Source: Mycetocola sp. | GTDB taxonomy: Bacteria > Actinomycetota > Actinomycetes > Actinomycetales > Microbacteriaceae | NCBI RefSeq assembly: GCF_025464835.1 | Contig: NZ_JAODMP010000021.1 | Coordinates: 1 to 64,000 of the forward strand | Length of the DNA: 64,000 nucleotides | Direction: 5' to 3' | In this document: piece by piece, positions 1 to 9,409 of the stretch | Position numbering within the stretch: the stretch's first letter is position 1 | How the letters are laid out: every line of letters starts with the position of its first letter | Notes under the pieces: generated by a model | Databases searched by the model: none | The model's input: only the letters and a program-made list of their open reading frames with translations | What the model was told of the DNA's origin: nothing | Position numbers and translations under genes: made by a program

Positions 1-15
1 TATCGAGGAGGCACC

Positions 16-996
16 ATGACCTGGCTGGTCACCGGAGGCGCCGGTTACATCGGCGCCCATGTCGTTCGCGCGTTCACCGAACAGGGCATCGATGTCGTCG
101 TCCTCGACGACCTGTCGAGCGGGCACGCCGGGTTCGTCCCCGAGGGCGTCCCGTTCGTCCGGGGAAGCATCCTCGATCGGGAGTTGGTGCTCTCCGCCCT
201 CCGCCACCATGCGGTGACGGGCGTCGTGCACGTCGCCGGTTTCAAATATGCGGGAGTGTCGGTCGAGCGGCCGCTCCACACGTACGCGCAAAACGTCACG
301 GGAACGCTCGTGCTTCTCGACGCGATGGCCGAACTGGAGATCACCCGCATGGTGTTTTCTTCGAGTGCTGCCGTGTACGGCACCCCGGATACCGACCTGG
401 TGACCGAGGCGACCGCGAAGAACCCGCAGTCTCCGTACGGAGAATCGAAACTCATCGGCGAATGGCTCCTCCGTGACCTGGAGGTGGCGGCAGGTCTTCG
501 CCACACCTCGCTGCGCTACTTCAACGTGGTCGGCTCCGGATATCCGGACGTGTACGACACGAGCCCGCACAACCTGTTTCCTCTGGTCTTCGACGCGCTT
601 CTGGCCGGGCGCACCCCCCGCATCAACGGGAATGACTACCCCACATCCGACGGCACGTGCGTGCGTGATTACATCCACGTAAGCGACCTTGCGCTGTCGC
701 ACGTCGCAGCGGCCAGGCGGCTCGATTCGAACGCCGACATCGAGCACGTCTACAACCTGGGTTCAGGGAACGGCGTCTCGGTGGGGGAGATCATGGCCGC
801 CGTCCGGAGCGTGACCGGGATCGAGTTCACCCCCGAAGTGACCGCCCGCCGGCCGGGGGATCCGGCTCGCATCGTCGCGTCCGGCGACCTGGCCGCGCGC
901 GACCTCGATTGGCGGATGCGACACACGCTGGTCGAGATGGTGGACTCAGCGTGGCGCGCACGCTCGGACGCGAAGCTTTCGAACGAAGCGGGTTGA
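16..996 (+). CDS. galE: UDP-glucose 4-epimerase
   Basis: Extended short-chain dehydrogenase that interconverts UDP-glucose and UDP-galactose in the cytosol, supplying galactose for envelope glycans. The Rossmann NAD motif TGGAGYIG lies at residues 6-13, an SSSAAVYG strand carries the catalytic Ser/Thr region, and PYGESK near residue 141 gives the YxxxK pair. At 326 residues it is full length. The ATG at 16 follows a strong Shine-Dalgarno GAGGAGG at 5-11. It is the only gene seen upstream of whiB2 and its own upstream neighbour is outside the window. A related UDP-sugar epimerase specificity cannot be excluded. Confidence 0.9.
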   Translation: MTWLVTGGAGYIGAHVVRAFTEQGIDVVVLDDLSSGHAGFVPEGVPFVRGSILDRELVLSALRHHAVTGVVHVAGFKYAGVSVERPLHTYAQNVTGTLVLLDAMAELEITRMVFSSSAAVYGTPDTDLVTEATAKNPQSPYGESKLIGEWLLRDLEVAAGLRHTSLRYFNVVGSGYPDVYDTSPHNLFPLVFDALLAGRTPRINGNDYPTSDGTCVRDYIHVSDLALSHVAAARRLDSNADIEHVYNLGSGNGVSVGEIMAAVRSVTGIEFTPEVTARRPGDPARIVASGDLAARDLDWRMRHTLVEMVDSAWRARSDAKLSNEAG

Positions 997-1127
997 GCGA
1001 ACGGTCGGAACCAGGCACGCCCGGACGCGGAGCGCTCGCGCACACGGAAAAATTCTTTCAACGGGCGACACGCCGGGAAACACGCGGTGAACCCTCCATT
1101 GGGGGTTGAGGGTTTAGTATCTGCGAC

Positions 1128-1156
1128 TTGACTCGAGCGAACTACACCGGTGTAAT
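1128..1156 (+). promoter_or_regulatory. whiB2 promoter with palindromic operator
   Basis: A TTGACT -35 (1128-1133), 17-base spacer and TGTAAT -10 (1151-1156) form a good sigma-A type promoter. A perfect 12-base palindrome TACACCGGTGTA (1143-1154) lies across the spacer and -10, so a bound dimer would block RNA polymerase. The transcript would start near 1163 and leave a leader of about 40 bases with GGGGAG at 1192-1197 before the whiB2 ATG. The binding protein is unknown. Confidence 0.6.
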
Positions 1157-1203
1157 TATCCCTAGCGCCGCGTGGCGCACGGGCAACAAGTGGGGAGAGA
1201 GAT

Positions 1204-1521
1204 ATGTCACCTGAATATCGCTCTGGTGTTCCCGATGACTGGTTCATCGACCCGGTCCAGCTGGGCGTACCTGGTGTGCGCAAGGCTGTCGACGATGACA
1301 ACCCTCTCGCCTGGCAGTCGGACTCCCTGTGTGCGCAGACCGATCCGGAGGCGTTCTTCCCCGAGAAGGGTGGATCCACCCGAGACGCGAAGCGTATCTG
1401 CACGAGTTGCGAGGTCCGCACGCAGTGCCTGGAGTACGCGCTCGAGAACGACGAGCGGTTCGGTATCTGGGGTGGCCTGTCCGAGCGGGAACGCCGCAAA
1501 CTCAAGAAGCGCGCCGTTTAG
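1204..1521 (+). CDS. whiB2: WhiB2/WhmD-type iron-sulfur transcription regulator
   Basis: Small redox-sensing [4Fe-4S] transcription factor that acts with the principal sigma factor; WhiB2/WhmD orthologues control septation and sporulation genes. The four cluster ligands are Cys43, Cys66, Cys69 and Cys75 (CxxC followed by a further Cys). The GIWGG turn is at 87-91 and a basic ERRKLKKR tail binds DNA. The 105-residue length and the ALCAQTDPEAFFPEKGGS-like centre match the WhiB2 branch rather than WhiB1. The neighbourhood (membrane glycosyltransferase, DUF5719, degenerate zincin, DUF3499) is the conserved whiB2 locus of actinobacteria. The ATG at 1204 follows GGGGAG by six bases. Confidence 0.92.
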   Translation: MSPEYRSGVPDDWFIDPVQLGVPGVRKAVDDDNPLAWQSDSLCAQTDPEAFFPEKGGSTRDAKRICTSCEVRTQCLEYALENDERFGIWGGLSERERRKLKKRAV

Positions 1522-1535
1522 CCTTCGCAGGACAT

Positions 1536-1558
1536 GGGCCCCCTTCCGCGAAGGGCCC
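1536..1558 (+). terminator. Putative whiB2 terminator hairpin
   Basis: A GC-rich hairpin with CCCTT pairing to AAGGG and flanking GGG/CCC lies 15 bases after the whiB2 stop. No U-run follows, so it may attenuate rather than fully terminate. Confidence 0.35.
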
Positions 1559-1630
1559 CGGTGAACGCGATATCGTGCCACGCCGAGCCAGTCGATGACC
1601 GCGAGCCGCGCCCGACATAGTCTGGACGCG

Positions 1631-4600
1631 ATGTCTCCCCGAGTTACCGCAATCCTTGTCGTGCATGACGGCTCCGGCCCTGCCGGCCCCGCCAGCCTTC
1701 AGGGCACCCTCGACGCCCTCGCGGCGCAGTCGCGCCAGCCCGACGTCGTCGTCGCCGTCGCCTGCGGCGCACCCGCCGCCACGACACTCGTGCTCGAGAA
1801 GGGCGACATCGACCGCATCGTGACATCGGGGGAGCGGCTCCATTTCGGCCAGGCACTCGCCGCCGGCATCCGGGTCGTCGGACAGCCCGCCGGTCCCGAC
1901 GAATTCCTCTGGCTGCTTGCCCAGGACACCGCTCCGGAACCGGATGCGCTCGAGCGGTTGCTCGGTGCGCTCGAGGTCGCCCCATCCGTCGCGATCGCCG
2001 GTCCCAAGCTCAAAGATGCCGCGGACGGATCAACAATCGTCTCGCTCGGGGAGTCGGTGACCCGGTTCGGTGCAACGGTTCCCCTCGTCGAGGACGAACT
2101 CGACCAGGGGCAGCATGACTCCGTCAGCGACGTCCTCGGAGTCGCCCCAGCCGGGATGCTTGTCCGACACACCGTGTGGGAGCAGCTCGGCGGTTTCGAC
2201 CCGGCGTTCGGTTCCGCCGACGACGCCCTCGACTTCTGCACGCGGGCGAGGCTCGCCGGGCATCGGGTCACCGTCGTGCCCTCCGCCACGGTACTCACGC
2301 GGAGTTCGGGCATCGCCGGTCCCAGCCGCTCGAATCGCCCAGCCGCCAGGCGCAAGCGGGCACGCCAGACCCGCGGCGCTCAACTGTATCGCCGACTCGT
2401 CTACGCGCCGGCCGCCGTCGTCTGGCTCCACTGGCTCGCCCTCCTCCCGCTCGGGATACTGCGGGGAATCCGCCGGGTCGTCGGCAAGCAGCCCGGTCTT
2501 GTCGGCTCGGAGATCGCCGCAGCCTTCCGGGTGACCTTCAGCCTCGTTCGTGTCATGCGGGCGAGGAGAAACCTGCAGCGCTCGAAACAGGTCGGCTGGT
2601 CGTCGCTCTCCGCGCTCAGGATTCCCGCCGCAGAAGTGCACAGGCGTCGACGCCTTCGGCGGGATGCCGGCGTCGCGGTGTACACGGTCGAACGCAGTGA
2701 CCTCCGATTCTTCACCGGAGGAGGCGCGTGGCTCGTCCTCGCGTCCGCTCTTCTCGGAACCGCCCTGTTCTTCCGCCTGCTCGCCGCATCCGGCGTTGAA
2801 GGAGGCACCCTTTTCCCCCTCTCCGCTTCCGTTCCCGACCTGTGGCAGAACATCGGGTACGGCTGGCGGGACATCGGCCTTGGCTTCTCCGGCGCGGCCG
2901 ACCCGTTCTCCGCCCTGCTCGCCGTCCTCGGCACGCTGACCTTCTGGAACCCGTCATATGTGCTCGTGCTCGTGACGCTGCTGGCACTGCCGCTCGCGAC
3001 CCTCGGCGGCTGGTTCGCGGCCACCCGCCTCACCGAGCGCAGCGGCTACAGGCTGGTCGCCGCGGTTCTCTGGACCGTCGCCCCGACCTTCCTGTCCGCT
3101 CTGGGTTCGGGCCACGTTTCGGGAATCCTGGTCCACCTGCTGTTGCCATGGCTGTTCTACACCGGTTGCATTGCGGCCCGCTCGTGGGGTTCGGCCGCCG
3201 TTGCCTCCATGCTGCTCGCCGCCACCCTCGCGTCAGCGCCGTCGCTGACGCCGGCGCTCCTGATCCTCTGGCTTGTCGCCCTGGCGTTCTCCGGTCGTCA
3301 CCTTGCTCGCGTTTTCTGGCTCATCGTGCCGAGTGCCGCGCTGTTCGCACCGCTTGTCTGGCAGCAGGGAGTGGTCGGGCAGAACTGGATCCACCTCCTC
3401 GCAGACCCAGGCGTCCCGCTGCCGAGCCCATCACCGACCGGGTGGGAGCTCGTCCAGGGCCTGCCTGCTGGCAACCCTGCCTGGGATGCGATGACCGCTG
3501 CCCTCGGACTGTCAGGCATCCCTGCGCACCTGCTCGTCCCTGTTCTCCTCACCCCGCTCGCCGTCATGGCCTTGCTCGCCCTGTTCCTTCCTGGCAGCTC
3601 TCGAGCGGCCGTCCTGCTCGGAACGGCATTGCTTGGTCTCATGACCGCTGCCGGAGCGTCGCACCTGTTCCTTGCGGTGACCGGCTCCTCACCGGTGTCG
3701 ATTTGGCCGGGATCGGGCTTGAGCCTGTACTGGCTCGGTCTCGTCGGAGCATCCGTCGTCGGATTCGACAGCCTCCGCCGCGCTGCGGCCGTCCCCGCCC
3801 TCGTTATCGGAGTCCTCTCCCTCGTCGTGGCGGTTCCGATTGCCGCGAGCGTCGCGACGGGTAACGGGCAGATCACAGCAAGCAACGGCAGGACGCTGCC
3901 GGCGTACGTCGCCGCTGCGGCATCCGTCGACCCCTCGCTGCGAACGCTTATTCTCACCCCACAGCCGGACGGCGGGATATCCGCCCGGATCGTGAGCGGC
4001 GTCGGAGACACCCTCGACAACCAGTCCACTCTGATCACGACCAACCCGGCCTTGACCGGCGACGACAAGAACGTGGCGACGCTCGCAGGCAACCTCGTCT
4101 CACAGGGCGGTCCGGACCCGAGTGCGATGGTCGCCGAATACGGCGTGCAGTTCGTTCTGCTGGACTCACCGCCGTCGCTGATCGGGCAGGACGCGACATC
4201 ACCCGCCGAGGAGATGGCCAACCGGGCCGCCGTGTCGCTCAACGCCAACGCCGTCTTCGCGCACGTCGGACCCACCGACCGCGGAACCCTGTGGCGGTTC
4301 GAAGGCGAAACCACCCCGCCGGCCGCTACAGGCGACGTGCCGTTCGCCTCGACTCTCGTCCTCGGAACTCTGGCCATCGTCTTCGGGTTCGCATTGCTTC
4401 TTGCTGTCCCGACGGCGGCGTCGCGGCGGGCCGCTGAGGGGCGCCCGCGGACCATCGGCAGGCGTCCGGCAGAACCTGCCCCGCGATTGACCCGCGCCGA
4501 GAGGGCTGAGCGGAATGCCGCTGCCGAAGCCGACAGGGCGGTCGAACTGGCGCTCGCATCCGAATCGGATGAAATCGACGAACGCGAAGCGCACGCCGCA

Positions 4601-4720
4601 GCTTCCAACGCGGAGCGCACAGGCGAGTCAGCGGGGAATCCGAACGACGCTGTGGAACGTCGGCCAGACGCATTGGCACTCAGCTCCACGGCGGAAAGTC
4701 AGGACAATCATGGCCGATAA
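1631..4720 (+). CDS. Family 2 glycosyltransferase with large multi-spanning membrane domain
   Basis: Cell-envelope glycosyltransferase of the type conserved beside whiB2. The first 230 residues form a GT-A (GT2) domain: an initial VTAILVVHDG strand, an acidic AQDTAPEPDA segment in the sugar-nucleotide position and GGFDPAFGSADDALDF, the usual acceptor loop. From about residue 260 the protein has a basic stretch and then more than ten hydrophobic segments, ending in a charged cytosolic tail. I chose ATG 1631 (1029 aa) because a TAGTCT -10 lies seven bases upstream, as in other leaderless genes here; ATG 1595 in the same frame has no ribosome site. The product overlaps the next gene by 11 bases. 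Substrate unknown. Confidence 0.85.
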   Translation: MSPRVTAILVVHDGSGPAGPASLQGTLDALAAQSRQPDVVVAVACGAPAATTLVLEKGDIDRIVTSGERLHFGQALAAGIRVVGQPAGPDEFLWLLAQDTAPEPDALERLLGALEVAPSVAIAGPKLKDAADGSTIVSLGESVTRFGATVPLVEDELDQGQHDSVSDVLGVAPAGMLVRHTVWEQLGGFDPAFGSADDALDFCTRARLAGHRVTVVPSATVLTRSSGIAGPSRSNRPAARRKRARQTRGAQLYRRLVYAPAAVVWLHWLALLPLGILRGIRRVVGKQPGLVGSEIAAAFRVTFSLVRVMRARRNLQRSKQVGWSSLSALRIPAAEVHRRRRLRRDAGVAVYTVERSDLRFFTGGGAWLVLASALLGTALFFRLLAASGVEGGTLFPLSASVPDLWQNIGYGWRDIGLGFSGAADPFSALLAVLGTLTFWNPSYVLVLVTLLALPLATLGGWFAATRLTERSGYRLVAAVLWTVAPTFLSALGSGHVSGILVHLLLPWLFYTGCIAARSWGSAAVASMLLAATLASAPSLTPALLILWLVALAFSGRHLARVFWLIVPSAALFAPLVWQQGVVGQNWIHLLADPGVPLPSPSPTGWELVQGLPAGNPAWDAMTAALGLSGIPAHLLVPVLLTPLAVMALLALFLPGSSRAAVLLGTALLGLMTAAGASHLFLAVTGSSPVSIWPGSGLSLYWLGLVGASVVGFDSLRRAAAVPALVIGVLSLVVAVPIAASVATGNGQITASNGRTLPAYVAAAASVDPSLRTLILTPQPDGGISARIVSGVGDTLDNQSTLITTNPALTGDDKNVATLAGNLVSQGGPDPSAMVAEYGVQFVLLDSPPSLIGQDATSPAEEMANRAAVSLNANAVFAHVGPTDRGTLWRFEGETTPPAATGDVPFASTLVLGTLAIVFGFALLLAVPTAASRRAAEGRPRTIGRRPAEPAPRLTRAERAERNAAAEADRAVELALASESDEIDEREAHAAASNAERTGESAGNPNDAVERRPDALALSSTAESQDNHGR

Positions 4721-6116
4721 GCGCCGCATCGCCGCCACGAGCGGCCGGGTACTCACCGGTGTTCTCGGCACCGCCATCTTCCTCGGGGCTGCGCTCGCCG
4801 TCGGCCAAGGAGAACTGCCGGTCCTCGCCGCCGCCGCCCCGCAGACCACCGTCACCCCCGAGGCATCGGACCAGTTCCGGCTGTGCCCCGGCCCGTTGCT
4901 GCGTCAGGGCACTGACGCGTCAGCCGCGAGCTTCGACCAGCCGGCAATGACTTTCGCCGCCAGTTCGGCTCCCGAACAGAGAGCCCTCCTTGCACCGGAC
5001 AACGTGATCGGCGACCGGTTCGGTGCGCCAACCGTTCTCAGCGTCACCGGGAGTGAGGCGGGCGAACGTCCGCAGATCTCGGCGGCGCAGTCCCAGACCG
5101 CAGACCTGGATGACCTCACCGGTTTCGCGGCCACAGCGTGCGGCGAAGCCAGTGCTGAGAGCTGGCTGGTGGCTGGCTCGACCGATGTCGGCCGGACGAC
5201 GATGCTCTCGCTCAGCAACCCGAGTCGTGCGGATGCTGTCGTCGACCTGTCCTTCTTCGGCGAGACCGGCGCGATCCAAGCGCCAGGAGCGAAAGGCATC
5301 ATCGTCCCGGCCGGCGAGAACCGGGTCCTTTCCGTCGCGAGCTTCGCCCCTGGCGTGCGCACGCCGGTGGTCCAAGTCCAGTCGGCCGGCGGCCAGGTCG
5401 TCGCCGCGCTGCAGCACAGCGTCACAAGGGGCATCACTCCTGGAGGAATCGAACTGACTCTGCCGACGGCGCTCCCGTCACGGAACCAGGTGCTGCCAGG
5501 CGTCGTCATCGACGATACGGCGCCCGCCCCGGCAGGTGAGACCTACGACGACAGCATCAGCGCCCTCCGTATCTTCGTGCCGGGAAGCGAGCAGGCCCAG
5601 GTCAACATCAGCTTCCTCAGCGAACAGGGCTCAGCGGCCCAGCCGCTGAACTACTCCATCCAGCCGGGCGCGGTGCAGGAGATCAACCTCAACGAACTGC
5701 CGGCTGGCAGCTATTCGGTCGTCATCTCCTCCGACATGCCGCTTGTCGCGTCTTCTCGTACGACCGCCGTCGCCGGCGAGTCCAGCGACTTCGCCTGGTT
5801 CGGAGCATCCGCACCCCTTGACGACACCATCGGACTCGCCGTCGCTCCGGGGGAGGGGGCCACGCTGCACCTGGCCAACCCAACGGGCTCGGATCTCGAT
5901 GTTGCCCTGACCGACGGCGGAGGCACCGCGACATCGGTGACCGTTCCCGCTGGAGCCTCAGTCGCCGCTCCGGTCAGCGCGGGAATGGCGTACAGCCTCA
6001 GCGGTGTGGGGGGAGCGCACGCCCAGGTGACCTTCAACTCCGACCGGGGAATCTCGGCCTACGCGATCCAGCCGACGAACCCGCTCGCAACCCCGGTCAC
6101 CGTCTATCCTCGGTGA
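4710..6116 (+). CDS. DUF5719 family secreted/membrane-anchored protein
   Basis: Envelope protein of unknown function, translationally coupled to the upstream glycosyltransferase by an 11-base overlap. ATG 4710 (468 aa) has AGGA five bases upstream. Residues 1-12 are basic and a single hydrophobic helix (about 13-35) acts as signal anchor. The remainder is extracytoplasmic, rich in Ala, Gly, Val and Ser, and made of beta-rich segments with recurring NPS/NPT motifs (LSNPSRADAVVDL, LANPTGSDLDVAL) resembling repeated immunoglobulin-like modules. The pairing with the glycosyltransferase is conserved in the whiB2 locus, so a role in exporting or binding a cell-surface glycan is likely but inferred. 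Confidence 0.8.
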   Translation: MADKRRIAATSGRVLTGVLGTAIFLGAALAVGQGELPVLAAAAPQTTVTPEASDQFRLCPGPLLRQGTDASAASFDQPAMTFAASSAPEQRALLAPDNVIGDRFGAPTVLSVTGSEAGERPQISAAQSQTADLDDLTGFAATACGEASAESWLVAGSTDVGRTTMLSLSNPSRADAVVDLSFFGETGAIQAPGAKGIIVPAGENRVLSVASFAPGVRTPVVQVQSAGGQVVAALQHSVTRGITPGGIELTLPTALPSRNQVLPGVVIDDTAPAPAGETYDDSISALRIFVPGSEQAQVNISFLSEQGSAAQPLNYSIQPGAVQEINLNELPAGSYSVVISSDMPLVASSRTTAVAGESSDFAWFGASAPLDDTIGLAVAPGEGATLHLANPTGSDLDVALTDGGGTATSVTVPAGASVAAPVSAGMAYSLSGVGGAHAQVTFNSDRGISAYAIQPTNPLATPVTVYPR

Positions 6117-6117
6117 T

Positions 6118-6133
6118 CCAGGCGCCCGCCTGG
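6118..6133. terminator. Compact hairpin between convergent genes
   Basis: A seven-base inverted repeat CCAGGCG/CGCCTGG sits in the 23-base gap between the DUF5719 stop and the convergent zincin-like gene. It could act on both strands but has no U-run. Confidence 0.3.
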
Positions 6134-6139
6134 GCGAAA

Positions 6140-6580
6140 TCAGAAGTGGAAGCGGTCAGGCCCGAGGTCCCACGGGTCCTTGCCGATCAGTTCGGCGGTA
6201 GCCCGGAAGACGCAGCTTTCGATCATCATGCGCTGGTGCAGTTCGTCGTCGCGGTGAAGCTTGCTCATCCGCTGAATGGGCAGCCGGTACAGCACGATGC
6301 GGCGCTCGGATGCGCTTGTCCACCAGCGGGGAACGGTGCCGTCCGGAAGGATTCCGAGCGGCATGGCACCGACCTCGTACCGAACGTTGGCGAGGTCGTC
6401 AGGCCACGCGCTGCGGAGGAAGTCGGCTGCCGCCGCGACGGTCATGTCGAATGTGTCGATGCGGTTCTTCAGCGGGTCGAGGTGCGGGCCTGTGGCCGCG
6501 CTGCGCTCAGAGCGCCCATGCCGGTCATGCCTGACCGCTCTCCGGGCGTAGCTGGTGCTCCGGGTGGTGCGTCTGGCCAT
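6140..6580 (-). CDS. Zincin-like 'metallopeptidase family' protein with degenerate active site
   Basis: Actinobacterial relative of the PF06262 zincin-like family (Rv3259 type), 146 aa. After a basic N-terminus the fold signatures are intact (VGAMPLGILPDG, RRIVLYRLPIQRMSK). The position that should carry HExxH reads MIESCVFRATAELIGKDP, so both histidines are gone. The matching actinobacterial branch is known to have lost this motif, so proteolysis is unlikely and a scaffold role is more plausible. A perfect TAGAAT -10 lies six bases before the ATG at 6580, indicating a leaderless mRNA. It converges on the DUF5719 gene and diverges from DUF3499, the same trio seen around whiB2 elsewhere. Confidence 0.8.
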   Translation of the reverse strand: MARRTTRSTSYARRAVRHDRHGRSERSAATGPHLDPLKNRIDTFDMTVAAAADFLRSAWPDDLANVRYEVGAMPLGILPDGTVPRWWTSASERRIVLYRLPIQRMSKLHRDDELHQRMMIESCVFRATAELIGKDPWDLGPDRFHF

Positions 6581-6654
6581 GATGCCATTCTATTCGCCAC
6601 CGGTCCCGGCGAGGTGCCGGGGAGAAAGAGGCCCGAGCTTGTATGGTCGGCAGA

Positions 6655-6876
6655 ATGTATGACAGGCCATGTTCGAAAGTCGGATGCTCCCGTGACGCGG
6701 TCTCCACGCTCACGTACGATTACGCGGACTCGATGGCCGTTCTCGGCCCGCTTTCGCTGTCCCGCGATCCGCACACCTACGACCTGTGCTCGATCCACGC
6801 AGAACGGATGAGCGCACCGCAGGGCTGGCAGGTCATCCGTCACCAGGTTCTCCGGGATATGGGACACACGGCTTAG
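6655..6876 (+). CDS. DUF3499 small zinc-ribbon-like protein
   Basis: Short (73 aa) actinobacterial protein of unknown function, conserved next to the zincin-like gene and whiB2. Cys/His residues spaced CSKVGC near the N-terminus and DLCSIHAE near residue 46 probably bind one zinc ion. The signatures YADSMAVLGPL and HTYDLC identify DUF3499. The start at 6655 is chosen because a TATGGT -10 ends seven bases upstream and the initiating MYDRPCS matches family N-termini; an in-frame ATG at 6643 lies inside that -10. The promoter is back to back with that of the divergent zincin-like gene. Confidence 0.85.
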   Translation: MYDRPCSKVGCSRDAVSTLTYDYADSMAVLGPLSLSRDPHTYDLCSIHAERMSAPQGWQVIRHQVLRDMGHTA

Positions 6877-6935
6877 ACCGGAGTGAGCTCTCGGACGTAC
6901 GGTGAACACGCCGGTGGGTCTGCGAGAATGGGGCC

Positions 6936-8426
<1,491 letters not shown>

Positions 8427-8440
8427 GCCTTCCTGCTCGC

Positions 8441-8470
8441 GGCGTCACCCGGCTTCGGCCGGGTGACGCC
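8441..8470 (+). terminator. ahcY intrinsic terminator-like hairpin
   Basis: GGCGTCACCCGGC pairs perfectly with GCCGGGTGACGCC across a TTCG tetraloop, 14 bases after the ahcY stop. The following GTTGTG is only weakly U-rich, as is common in this GC-rich genome. Confidence 0.75.
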
Positions 8471-8543
8471 GTTGTGCGTTACCCGCGTGTCCCTGGCGGA
8501 TGCCGGCGGCCGGGGTGGCGCACGTGAGGGGTGTCGCGGGAAG

Positions 8544-9392
8544 TCACCGGTCAGGGAATCCGTGCGGTCGGCCGGTGAGCACAGGCTGGACACGGGCAAG
8601 CCGTTCACGCTCGAGCAGGAGCGCGGCATACTCCCGGTCGCGTCGCGCAGCAGCGACCGCGTAGAGGAACGTTTCGGGATCGGCCAGCGGCACCGGAGAC
8701 ACCCAGGCGGATGCCTCGGCAGTGAGATCCTGCGCAAGCCGCGCGCGCGTCGCCGGCGTCAGCTTCGGTGCCTGTTTGAGGAACTGGGCGATCCGGCGTG
8801 AGAGGCGGTCAGGCATCCGCGCCACGTCAGCCAGCTCCGCCCACCCGGCGAGTGCAGGCGGCATGCCGAACACCGGCTCGGTGACCCGGGGAACGCGTTC
8901 CTGCTGGGCGTAGGTTCCGGCGAGGAGGTCGCCGAGTCGTTTTGACCGAGTCGACAGGAGCCCGGTCAGTGCAGCGACGCCGCCGAGCGTCAGGTAGATC
9001 TCGAGGAATGCGGTCAGGGCGCGGATGAATGCGTGACGGAATCCGGCAGCTCCGCCGTCGTCTCGCACGATCCGCGCGCCGACCGCGAGTTTGCCGAGCG
9101 ACCGGCCCGAGCTCAGCGTTTCGACAGCGGTCGGCACGACAACGCAACAGAACACGACGATGGAGGTCGAGAAGGCGGCGACAGCGGACTGGTCGATGAC
9201 ACCCTGGCCCGCGAGGACGACGAGCAGCCAGAACAGCAGTCCGGCGAGCACGACGGTGGCGAGGAAGTCGAGAATCGCGCCAGCCGCTCGGAGGACGAAG
9301 CTCGTCGACTGGACGTCGAGCGCGACCGCCTCACCGGTGAGGAGCTCGGATCGGTCCGGCATGTTCGAGAGTGTGCCGACGGGCTCTGCCAT
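8544..9392 (-). CDS. RDD family membrane protein
   Basis: Integral membrane protein of 282 residues with an RDD domain in its N-terminal half: hydrophobic segments at about 32-62, 72-95 and 130-152, with the conserved GRSLGKLAVGARIVRDD and KRLGDLLAGTYAQQ motifs. The C-terminal 110 residues are soluble and charged. In mycobacteria an RDD gene and a SpoIIM-like gene accompany the MoxR/DUF58 genes, and the same set occurs here with only fur-katA in between. It is divergent from the SpoIIM-like gene with a 17-base gap. A TAGATA box six bases before the ATG suggests a leaderless transcript. Function unknown; a transporter or assembly role is inferred. Confidence 0.85.
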   Translation of the reverse strand: MAEPVGTLSNMPDRSELLTGEAVALDVQSTSFVLRAAGAILDFLATVVLAGLLFWLLVVLAGQGVIDQSAVAAFSTSIVVFCCVVVPTAVETLSSGRSLGKLAVGARIVRDDGGAAGFRHAFIRALTAFLEIYLTLGGVAALTGLLSTRSKRLGDLLAGTYAQQERVPRVTEPVFGMPPALAGWAELADVARMPDRLSRRIAQFLKQAPKLTPATRARLAQDLTAEASAWVSPVPLADPETFLYAVAAARRDREYAALLLERERLARVQPVLTGRPHGFPDR

Positions 9393-9409
9393 GAATAGTA
9401 TCTAAGCAG
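9393..9409. promoter_or_regulatory. 17-base divergent promoter of the RDD and SpoIIM-like genes
   Basis: Only 17 bases separate the two divergent ATGs. On the plus strand TAGTAT (9396-9401) lies eight bases before the SpoIIM-like ATG. On the minus strand TAGATA (9404-9399) lies six bases before the RDD ATG. The two -10 boxes overlap, so both genes must use leaderless transcripts and cannot be fired at the same instant from one template. Confidence 0.55.
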
